The notes under the pieces were generated by a model. That model was given only the letters and a program-made list of their open reading frames with translations. It did not search any database and was not told the origin of the DNA. From positions 1,693,306 through 1,757,305 of the forward strand of contig NZ_KL370891.1 of NCBI RefSeq assembly GCF_000702325.1: a DNA stretch of 64,000 nucleotides, in the 5' to 3' direction. Source of the stretch: Thiomicrorhabdus sp. Milos-T2 (lineage in GTDB: Bacteria > Pseudomonadota > Gammaproteobacteria > Thiomicrospirales > Thiomicrospiraceae). Below, piece after piece: positions 57,270-64,000 of the stretch. A program made the position numbers and the translations under genes. Position 1 is the stretch's first letter, and each line of letters begins with the position of its first letter.

Positions 57270-58395
57270 TATTTTGGGTTAAGCAATCACTAAACTCACG
57301 ACTGAGTTGAATCATGAACTGGTCATAATTCATAAAATTTTGGTGGTTCTTTTGCTGAAATTCAGTACTGACTATTCCCATAGGATCTAAACTACCTACG
57401 TTAATCGTCAACCCTCGTGTCACTGCCAAAACCCGCTTTTCTGGAAACTGTGGCTCTTTAAAAACACATTTAACTGCGCCCTTTTTAATTCTAGCGCGTA
57501 TATCAGCAACCCGCTTTAAACTCGGAAAAATTGACGGGTTAAGCTGAATAGAACCAACGCCTTTTAGACCATACTCTTTTTCAAAATATTGGTAAGCATC
57601 ATGCAACACCAGGTAAGGTTCATTTTTTACCAATTTTAATTGCTGTTTAATAGTATTGTGAGTCTGCTGTAGTTTATTTAACCAGGCCTGGGAAGCGTGT
57701 TTAATCTGTTCTGTTTGATTCGGTTTTAACTGCTGAAGTTGCTGTGAAACTGCCTTAACTAATAATAAACTGTTTTTGTAGGACATCCATAAATGCCCAT
57801 CCATACTTGTCGCATTTTCTTCAATTGCGTGATGATTATGTTGCTGTGCATGTTCCTGTTCGTGTTCTTCATGTTCATGTTGATCATGTTCAGCCTCTTC
57901 TGAAGCCTCATGATGGTGATGATGAACTTCCCATAAACCTCCACTTCTAACGGGATAAGTTTCAATGCCAGCAATTTTTGCTAAATCCACATTAGTTTTC
58001 TCTAAATTGGTCACCGTTTTCTGCATCCAGCTATCTACCGGCGAACCCACCCAAACAATTAAATCACTCGTTTGCAGACGCCTTAAATCAGAGGGTTTAA
58101 GCTGATAACCATGTGGACTAGCACCCGGTTTTAAAATAACAGAGAGATGATCATTTTCATCTAATAAGGGCGCTATAATTCCTGCCAAGGGTGGAATAGA
58201 GACCGTAATATTTATGGCATAAACGGATACGCTTACAAATGGTAGCGTTAATAATAAAAGAAGTGACGCGGCTTGTTTTGCAGTTTGCTTTTTCATAGCC
58301 TGACTAAGCTTTTTTAACCCTGTAAAGACATCTAGTATCATCTCAGTAAATTCTTTTCGTACTTTATAGATTAAACTCGATAAAATATTCAACAT
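57262..58395 (-). CDS. znuA: Zinc ABC transporter substrate-binding protein ZnuA
   Basis: ZnuA binds periplasmic zinc and delivers it to ZnuB. The start is probably the ATG at 58395, which has AAGGA 9 bp upstream; the ATG at 58296 (MKKQTAKQAASLLLLL) is the alternative that begins the signal peptide directly. Cluster A-1 features are VSIPPLAGIIAPLL and PGASPHGYQLKPSDL, and a long His/Glu-rich loop (HHHHHEASEEAEHDQHEHEE) is typical of high-affinity zinc binders. The 5' part of the longer open frame comes from an inserted element. It is coupled to the P-loop gene. Confidence 0.93.
   Translation of the reverse strand: MLNILSSLIYKVRKEFTEMILDVFTGLKKLSQAMKKQTAKQAASLLLLLTLPFVSVSVYAINITVSIPPLAGIIAPLLDENDHLSVILKPGASPHGYQLKPSDLRRLQTSDLIVWVGSPVDSWMQKTVTNLEKTNVDLAKIAGIETYPVRSGGLWEVHHHHHEASEEAEHDQHEHEEHEQEHAQQHNHHAIEENATSMDGHLWMSYKNSLLLVKAVSQQLQQLKPNQTEQIKHASQAWLNKLQQTHNTIKQQLKLVKNEPYLVLHDAYQYFEKEYGLKGVGSIQLNPSIFPSLKRVADIRARIKKGAVKCVFKEPQFPEKRVLAVTRGLTINVGSLDPMGIVSTEFQQKNHQNFMNYDQFMIQLSREFSDCLTQNNE
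57681..57692. repeat. ACCAGGCCTGGG palindrome variant, in znuA
   Basis: Eleven of twelve bases match. Read as Ser-Gln-Ala-Trp-Leu (QAW frame). Confidence 0.8.
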
Positions 58396-58423
58396 AATTT
58401 TATTCCTTGCCTTCCAGCAGATT

Positions 58424-58570
58424 GATAGTTTTGCACGAGTATGGCGCGAAAGAAAAATGCGGTAAAAGCTGTCTGATTTCATTGAAAAACTTACTAATTG
58501 CTAGTTTTTCAATGAAAGAAGGTCTTTTTTAGCCTCTTTTATTCGTATAAACGCCTCTTGCAAAGCTATC
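58424..58570 (+). mobile_element. MITE-like element in the znuA/znuC divergent region (147 bp)
   Basis: Ends GATAGTTTTGCACGAG and CTCTTGCAAAGCTATC are diverged from GAGACC but clearly related. AGATT flanks both sides perfectly (58419-58423 and 58571-58575). It keeps the interior motif GGTAAAAGCTGTCTGATT but has a different centre. It sits between the znuA and znuC starts, so it must influence their promoters. Confidence 0.8.
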
Positions 58571-58607
58571 AGATTATTTACTCAGTAATTTAAAGGCGTT
58601 AACCCGC

Positions 58608-59483
58608 GTGCATTTTTCTAATTTTAGACAGCCTCTTATCAAGGCTGAAAACGTTTCACATAAATATGAAACCAATACAGTTTTACAAAATATTTCACTT
58701 CAAATCTTTGCAAAAGAAATTGTGACTCTCATTGGACCAAATGGAGCCGGTAAATCAACCTTACTAAAAATTTTACTGGGTTTAACGACGCCCTCTCAAG
58801 GAACCGTTTCTCGTCAAAAAAACCTTAAAATAGGTTTTATGCCTCAAAAAATTCATATTGATCCAACCCTACCCATGACGGTAGAACGTTTTTTGCAATT
58901 AGGCTTACCAAACAAACATCAAACCCTTTTTTCCAAGTTTAAACTTGGCAGTTTTAAGGCTGCATATGGTAACACAATCATTGAAAAAACCACTCAAGAA
59001 CTCGATATTGTTAACCTGTTAAAGCAGCCCATACAAAAAGTTTCAGGTGGAGAAATGCAACGCATTCTATTAGCCAGAGCCTTAATTAGAGAACCCGATC
59101 TACTGGTATTAGACGAACCCGTTCAAGGCGTTGACTTGCAAGGACAAACGGAAATATATGACTACATTAATAAAATAAGAAATGAACATGAATGCGGCAT
59201 ATTAATGGTTAGCCACGACCTACACATTGTTATGAAACACACCGATGAAGTCTTATGCTTAAATAGACATATGTGTTGTACAGGACACCCTCAAACGGTT
59301 AGCAAAAACTCTGAATTTCAAGCTTTGTTTGGAGACCTTTCTGAAAGCTTAGCCGTTTACGAACATCATCATAATGAGAGTTGCCAACTGACACATGGTG
59401 AAGCTTCTCACGGCTTATCGGCTCAAAATAAACACCATGAACATCAAATAAACACGACCTCTAAACCAAAAGGAGGCAAATAA
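58608..59483 (+). CDS. znuC: Zinc ABC transporter ATPase ZnuC
   Basis: ZnuC powers zinc import. It starts at GTG (58608), because no ATG is available nearby. Walker A GPNGAGKST (about residues 44-52), signature VSGGEMQR, Walker B LLVLDEPVQGVD and the H-loop MVSHDLH are present. Residues from about 255 form a His-rich tail (HHHNESCQLTHGEASHG...HHEH), which resembles metal-binding tails and is not needed for the ATPase. znuB follows 2 bp downstream. Confidence 0.94.
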   Translation: MHFSNFRQPLIKAENVSHKYETNTVLQNISLQIFAKEIVTLIGPNGAGKSTLLKILLGLTTPSQGTVSRQKNLKIGFMPQKIHIDPTLPMTVERFLQLGLPNKHQTLFSKFKLGSFKAAYGNTIIEKTTQELDIVNLLKQPIQKVSGGEMQRILLARALIREPDLLVLDEPVQGVDLQGQTEIYDYINKIRNEHECGILMVSHDLHIVMKHTDEVLCLNRHMCCTGHPQTVSKNSEFQALFGDLSESLAVYEHHHNESCQLTHGEASHGLSAQNKHHEHQINTTSKPKGGK

Positions 59484-59485
59484 TT

Positions 59486-60283
59486 ATGTCATTGCTTTCT
59501 GATTTTATGCTATTGGCGCTATTAGGTGGAATAGGCCTAGCGGTTATCTCTGCTCCTTTAGGCGTGTTTATGGTTTGGCAGCGCCAATCCTACTTTGGAG
59601 CAACACTTGCTCACTCGGCACTTTTAGGGATAAGCATTGGCCTGTTTCTACAAATAGACCTAACTTTAAGCGTTATTTTGATTTCTATGCTAGTTGCCGC
59701 AGCTATCTTTTGGTTAAGCCAGCATAAACAACTCTCTTCTGATACTCTTTTAGGGATATTAGCGCATAGTAGTTTAGCATTTGGTTTAGTGTTAATTAGT
59801 CTTCAAGATAATATTCAGATTGACTTAATGGGCTATCTTTTTGGCGATATTCTAAGCATTAACTCAATTGATTTAAGCTTGATTTTATTGACGAGTATTT
59901 TAATTTTGCTGTTTTATTTTAAATATTGGGGCGCGTTACTCAATGTAACACTGAATCCTGAGCTTGCGCAGGTTGAAGGTATTAATGTAAAACGAGTCCA
60001 ACTTTTATTTGTACTACTTCTCGCCTTTATGATTGCACTCTCTATGAAAATAGTGGGCGTGTTATTAGTCACATCGTTATTAATTATTCCCGCCGCGGCG
60101 GCACGTAAGCTTTCAACCTCTCCAGAGCAGATGCTAGGATTTAGTATTTTTATTGGGGTTTGCTCAATAATAGGAGGGTTATTTACCTCCTACTATATTG
60201 ACCTGCCGACAGGCCCTTCTATTGTGGTTGTAGCAACCATTTTATTTTTATTACTGCAACTCAAACCACAACCGAATAGGTAA
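59486..60283 (+). CDS. znuB: Zinc ABC transporter permease ZnuB
   Basis: ZnuB is the ABC-3 family permease (265 aa) with about seven or eight hydrophobic segments (LLALLGGIGLAVISAPLGVFMVW; LLLTSILILLFYFK; LLVTSLLIIPAAAARKLS). LIIPAAAA is the family's cytoplasmic coupling region. It is cotranscribed with znuC and is the last gene of the plus-strand znuCB unit. The long repeat follows after the stop codon. Confidence 0.95.
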   Translation: MSLLSDFMLLALLGGIGLAVISAPLGVFMVWQRQSYFGATLAHSALLGISIGLFLQIDLTLSVILISMLVAAAIFWLSQHKQLSSDTLLGILAHSSLAFGLVLISLQDNIQIDLMGYLFGDILSINSIDLSLILLTSILILLFYFKYWGALLNVTLNPELAQVEGINVKRVQLLFVLLLAFMIALSMKIVGVLLVTSLLIIPAAAARKLSTSPEQMLGFSIFIGVCSIIGGLFTSYYIDLPTGPSIVVVATILFLLLQLKPQPNR

Positions 60284-60297
60284 AACCGATAAGGTGT

Positions 60298-60357
60298 AAA
60301 AGCTTAGATTTACTCAGACAGTACAGAGATTAAGAAGTTTCTTAAAATCTAAGCTGT
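60298..60357 (+). repeat. Partial duplicate of the long repeat's start
   Basis: GTAAAAGCTTAGATTT(A)CTCAGACAG... duplicates the beginning of the following repeat copy (60358 onward), giving a short tandem of about 60 bp. Confidence 0.7.
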
Positions 60358-60799
60358 AAAAACTTAGATTTAATCAGACAGTACAGCGGTTGAGAAGCCT
60401 TTTTAAATATTAGCCTTTGTCTTAAACTTTGTCACTCAGGCTTCCCGTTACTTTTTGCAGTTTGGCAAAAAGTAACCAAACGAAGAACTTGGCTGCAGAG
60501 ACAAGAAAAAACAAACCCCACTCCATAAATGGGCAAGTTCTAAGCTTGTGAACTGAAAACGCTGAACTCGCTGCGCTCAAACGAAGAACTCGGCTGTAGA
60601 GACGAGAAACAGCAGCGTTTTTTTACCGTTAACTACACTAAGAACCTTGCACCATTTATTACAAGGGGACTTATGGGGTTTGTCCAAGCTTCAATATTAG
60701 GCATCAAAAAAGTGGAAAATAACTCAAATCTGATAATGAATTTTTATCAAGTTAGATTAGTAATTAACTACTGTCTTGTCAGATTAAGTTTAATTTTTT
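60358..60799 (+). repeat. Long intergenic repeat, copy 2 (about 442 bp)
   Basis: Near-identical to 45423-45836 plus an extra 28 bp. The extra segment at 60478-60505 is a hairpin module that duplicates the copy's own module at 60579-60606. Inverted termini are imperfect. No reading frame supports a protein. It lies between znuB and the chemoreceptor gene. Confidence 0.85.
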
Positions 60800-60854
60800 A
60801 CATCTAAGCCCATACAATTCAAGCTTAAACAATTCGATCTTGCACACTCAAAGC

Positions 60855-63335
60855 TTAGACTACCTGGTCAATCAGTTTATACAGGATTTCCACCACTTTT
60901 TCACTTTGTAAATCTACCGCTGACAAGCCTTTTTCCACAGAATCGACATCATCGATTGACTTAGCATCCATAACCGTTTTAATACCTTGGTGCATTTGCA
61001 TATGCTCTTCACCTAGTTCAGCCATTAACGGTAAATTCATTAATTCCTGACCTTCGCTGTAATACCATTTCCCTAAAATACAGGCGGTATGGTCGGTAGC
61101 AACTTCATAGCTAACACCAATATCAACCCCTTCAACGAAGGCTCTAATTTTACCTTTCCATGCCAAGTGCGCTTCAATCATTTTTTCAAACTGGCTCGCT
61201 GCTTGTGAATGAATTAATTTTTCGGTTCTTCTCGTAATTTCTTTGTCAATTATAAATCTGTTAACTTGTTCTTTAAGAATATCTGCATCACCAAGTAGCT
61301 CTTCACTTGAAGTTGCAGCTTGCTCAACAACAAGCGCATTTCGTTGGGTCATTTCATCCATAGAAGCGACTGCCTTATTTACTTGCTGTAGCCCGCTGGA
61401 TTGTTCGTCACTTGTGGCTGAGATAGTCGTGACCATCTCGCTTACTTCGTGCATAGATTCATTAATTTTGGTTAGAGCATCACTTGTTTGTCTTACATAA
61501 AGACCACTTTCTTGACTGATTTTTACACTGTTTTCAATTAAATATTTAATATCACCCGCCGCTTCTGCGGACTTACCAGCTAAATTTCTTACCTCTCCGG
61601 CAACAACCGCAAAACCTCGACCATTTTCACCTGCTCTCGCCGCCTCAACAGCCGCATTTAAGGCGAGTAAATTGGTTTGGAAGGCAATTCCATCAATTAA
61701 GGAGGTAATTTCATTAATTTTTTGGTTTGCTTCAGACATTTCTTCCATTGAAACTAATGCTTTATTCATGGTCTCTAAACCAGACTCTAGTTGTTCCCTT
61801 GCTTCCAATGTTCTATCTTTTGCATGATTCGCATTTTCCGCATTATGGCGAACAGCCGTGGTCATCTCTGCCATTGAACTAGAGGTCTGTTCTAAGGCAG
61901 CGGCTTGTTCTTGCACTCTTCGGCTAACATCGGAATTACCTTTAGCCATATCATCTACACCATGAACGACAGACTTTGTTATACCTTCAACTTTAGCAAC
62001 CATCACGGCGGTATTTTTTACCGAACTATTTAAAGAATCTTTTAATACCGCCATTTTCCCAGAGTAGGTACCTTTTACGGTCAGAGTTAAATCACCGTCA
62101 CTAATGGCAGATTGGACTTTTGCAACTTCATTTACAAAATTTTCTAAATCACTCAAAGTTACATTTAATGAATCTTTTAAAGGAATAAAATCACCCCTAG
62201 CGTCAGCTTCAGAACGCGCCGAAAAATCTCCATGAGCAAGGTGATTTAAGGTACCTGCAATAGACTCAACAACCCCTTTCATACGAATAGCTGATCGATC
62301 TAAATCGTAAATAACATCAGAAAATTTCCCTTCAAGTTGAATGGAATCATCTTTATGTACCATTAACTTACCTTGACGAAAATTGTGAGCCGTCTTTTCT
62401 AACACATTCATAGTTGAATCAATTTGCTTTATCGAGGTATTTACATCAAGTTTCATTTGTAAAAAATCGCCTTTGAGGTCGGATTCAACTTGACGACTAA
62501 AATCACCTTTGGCAATCGAATTTAAAACATTATTTACCCCAAAAATAGCGTTATTAATATCGTCTAATAAATGGTTAAACGCTTTAGACGCTTTTGCAAG
62601 TTCATCATTTCCATAGACTTTAATACGATGTTTAGTCTCACCCGTTTCACTGATTTTAACCATCGTACTGACCATAGAATTAATCGATTTCATCAAACCT
62701 TGAGTAATCATTGACCCTACAATCGAAAAAGCTATGACTAAGACACCAAATGCAATCCATAAATACATTACACTTGCACTTTCCTGTTCGAGTAAGTTAG
62801 CAATGGCTTGGCGGTTATTTTCTTTTCCCTTTTCCTGTAATTGAACAACATTATTTGAAAACTCTTTATATTTGGGATGAAACTCTTCCTGCATAATTTC
62901 AACCGCTTCCGATTGAAAGCCCTCATCTATGGCTGTCATAAAGCTAGCAAATGCCGCATTAGAACTTGCCATAGTCTGTTTTATTTCATCATAAACATCT
63001 AGTTCTGTCTTTGTAAAATCTAGCGAATTAAGTTTATTAAACAGATTTAATATAGTTGAAGCACTCTCTTTAAGGTGTTTTTTAGAGTTCGCTAAATCAG
63101 CATCATACTGATCACTATCTGGATCTAGAAGCGCTAAATTTAATAATTGAATTTCACGATGCAATGCCGTGTTTTTCAGTTCATCTAATAATTCTAATTT
63201 AAGCCCATTGTCATCTACGACAACGGTAATAGTTTTATTAGTTTGATTGACTATCCATTGCGTAGCCAAAGTACTGATTAAAAAGAGAGATAAAGTTCCG
63301 ATGATACCTAAGATCATCTTCATTTTAATAGACAT
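60855..63335 (-). CDS. Methyl-accepting chemotaxis protein with C-terminal CZB zinc domain
   Basis: This 826-aa receptor has TM helices at about residues 9-28 and 192-213 around a periplasmic four-helix bundle, then HAMP and several HAMP-like segments ([21 protein letters not shown] and similar). The signalling hairpin tip is [36 protein letters not shown]. Residues from about 715 form a CZB domain: H in [10 protein letters not shown], the [12 protein letters not shown] motif and [12 protein letters not shown] domains bind zinc and tune receptor output. It is adjacent to znuCB. Confidence 0.93.
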   Translation of the reverse strand: MSIKMKMILGIIGTLSLFLISTLATQWIVNQTNKTITVVVDDNGLKLELLDELKNTALHREIQLLNLALLDPDSDQYDADLANSKKHLKESASTILNLFNKLNSLDFTKTELDVYDEIKQTMASSNAAFASFMTAIDEGFQSEAVEIMQEEFHPKYKEFSNNVVQLQEKGKENNRQAIANLLEQESASVMYLWIAFGVLVIAFSIVGSMITQGLMKSINSMVSTMVKISETGETKHRIKVYGNDELAKASKAFNHLLDDINNAIFGVNNVLNSIAKGDFSRQVESDLKGDFLQMKLDVNTSIKQIDSTMNVLEKTAHNFRQGKLMVHKDDSIQLEGKFSDVIYDLDRSAIRMKGVVESIAGTLNHLAHGDFSARSEADARGDFIPLKDSLNVTLSDLENFVNEVAKVQSAISDGDLTLTVKGTYSGKMAVLKDSLNSSVKNTAVMVAKVEGITKSVVHGVDDMAKGNSDVSRRVQEQAAALEQTSSSMAEMTTAVRHNAENANHAKDRTLEAREQLESGLETMNKALVSMEEMSEANQKINEITSLIDGIAFQTNLLALNAAVEAARAGENGRGFAVVAGEVRNLAGKSAEAAGDIKYLIENSVKISQESGLYVRQTSDALTKINESMHEVSEMVTTISATSDEQSSGLQQVNKAVASMDEMTQRNALVVEQAATSSEELLGDADILKEQVNRFIIDKEITRRTEKLIHSQAASQFEKMIEAHLAWKGKIRAFVEGVDIGVSYEVATDHTACILGKWYYSEGQELMNLPLMAELGEEHMQMHQGIKTVMDAKSIDDVDSVEKGLSAVDLQSEKVVEILYKLIDQVV

Positions 63336-63446
63336 AGACGCTCCACTCGCTGCTCAGTCCGTTGAACAGGGCTGTTAATAATTAACCTAAAACGTCATTT
63401 TAGTGAAATATTTTTTAATAGATAATCAAGACTTTTGTAGTCTAAA

Positions 63447-63950
63447 TTAGTTATTTTTATTTGCTTCTTTTTCTAATACCACAAAATCAAAAGCAAATGA
63501 ATGACGCTCATCTTTAGGGTGATACTCTCTTGAAAGCTCATTCCATGCCAATTTTGTCCAATCAGGGAAAAGGGTGTCCCCTTCTATTTCCGTATCAATC
63601 AAGGTTAAGTAAAGTTTATCGGCTTTTGGCAACATCATGTTATACAACTGCCCTCCACCCATAATAATCACTTCATCCTGTTCAGATAACTCAGCTAAGG
63701 CCGCATCAACCGAGGCACAAAGGGTTGCGCCATTTGTCTCAAAATCAGTTTGGCGACTAATGACATAGTTTGCTCGGTTAGGTAATGGTTTAGATCCAAT
63801 GGATTCAAAAGTTTTTCTACCCATAATGACAGGCTTACCCGTTGTTGTGGCTTTAAAAAACTTTAAGTCATCAGGAAGATGCCAAGGCATATCATTGTCT
63901 AAACCAATGACTCTATTTTTTGCCATTGCGGCAATCATTGCAATCTTCAT
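63447..63950 (-). CDS. folA: Dihydrofolate reductase
   Basis: FolA reduces dihydrofolate. MIAAMAKNRVIGLDNDMPWHLPDDLKFFK is the DHFR N-terminus, with the active-site Asp in PDDLKFF and the later VIMGRKTFESIG and IIMGGGQLYNMMLP blocks. At 167 aa it is normal. Its start overlaps the thyA stop codon (ATGA), the conserved thyA-folA pairing. Confidence 0.95.
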   Translation of the reverse strand: MKIAMIAAMAKNRVIGLDNDMPWHLPDDLKFFKATTTGKPVIMGRKTFESIGSKPLPNRANYVISRQTDFETNGATLCASVDAALAELSEQDEVIIMGGGQLYNMMLPKADKLYLTLIDTEIEGDTLFPDWTKLAWNELSREYHPKDERHSFAFDFVVLEKEANKNN

Positions 63951-64000
63951 ACCGATACCGTCGCTTTAATATGGGGATGAGACTCGTAGTCGACTATTTC
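63947..64000 (-). CDS. thyA: Thymidylate synthase, C-terminal end (partial)
   Basis: The last 17 codons translate to EIVDYESHPHIKATVSV, matching the ThyA ending (...GYDPHPGIKAPVAI in E. coli). The gene continues beyond the right edge. The stop codon TGA shares bases with the folA ATG. Confidence 0.8.
   Translation of the reverse strand, partial: EIVDYESHPHIKATVSV

Noticed and set aside
6932-58570. The repeats as a CRISPR array or phage attachment sites
   Set aside because: Copies are dispersed at irregular intervals of kilobases with 5-bp duplications, no spacers and no cas genes.
1-64000. tRNA or rRNA genes
   Set aside because: None were recognised by eye on either strand. A tRNA search would be needed to be certain.

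Overview
The window reads as chromosome of an AT-rich gammaproteobacterial sulfur oxidiser, most likely of the Thiomicrospira / Thiomicrorhabdus / Hydrogenovibrio group. This is inferred from a soxXYZA operon standing apart from soxB and soxCD, a nearby DsrE2-TusA pair, and otherwise gammaproteobacterial gene order. Almost all protein genes are housekeeping genes. What is unusual is the DNA between them: at least fourteen short non-coding inverted-repeat elements, one IS4-family insertion sequence, two copies of a longer non-coding repeat, and a 12-bp palindrome repeated throughout coding and non-coding DNA.

Layout. 1-13.4 kb (minus strand): a large FAD/Fe-S oxidoreductase (partial), then der, bamB, yfgM, hisS, a short rodZ, rlmN, ndk, iscA, iscR, cysE and trmJ. 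This is the familiar isc-ndk-hisS-der neighbourhood with iscSU/hscBA/fdx, pilF and ispG missing. 13.9-19.9 kb: suhB, rimI, a holD-like gene, leuA, pssA, dsrE2-like and tusA-like genes. 20-24 kb (plus): a secreted M48 metalloprotease and soxXYZA. 24.3-35.5 kb: terB-like, ilvD, argA, rnt, grxD, an asparagine-synthase-family gene, a lipase-like hydrolase, a frameshifted GGDEF-EAL gene and coaE. 35.5-45.3 kb: mutT-thiE fusion, IS4 element, hisC, argJ, secA, dciA, lpxC. 46-50.4 kb: ftsA, ftsQ, ddl, murC, with no ftsZ in its expected place beside ftsA. 50.7-56.4 kb: a hypothetical gene and sufBCDS. 56.4-63.3 kb: a zinc theme with a P-loop gene, znuA, znuCB and a chemoreceptor with a C-terminal CZB zinc-binding domain. 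63.4-64 kb: folA and the tail of thyA.

Genes working together. SoxXA and SoxYZ form the periplasmic thiosulfate-oxidation carrier system, and DsrE2/TusA are candidate cytoplasmic sulfur carriers. SufBCDS is the only complete Fe-S assembly system here; IscR (all ligands present, with a good operator match upstream) and IscA remain from a reduced isc locus. ZnuABC, the P-loop protein and the CZB chemoreceptor suggest coupled zinc uptake and sensing.

Most notable. The repeats form MITE-like families with ends GAGACCTTTGCACGAG/CTCGTGCAAAGGTCTC and 5-bp target duplications visible at nearly every complete copy. Their lengths are additive: a 159-bp base unit plus hairpin modules of 36, 25 and 20 bp gives 159, 184, 195, 204 and 240 bp. 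One module also occurs inside the unrelated 414/442-bp repeat, with a compensatory base-pair change in its stem. Separately, ACCAGGCCTGGT occurs twelve times exactly, plus variants, is read in all three frames inside genes, and was hit by the IS4 element with the palindrome core duplicated. All counts were made by eye.
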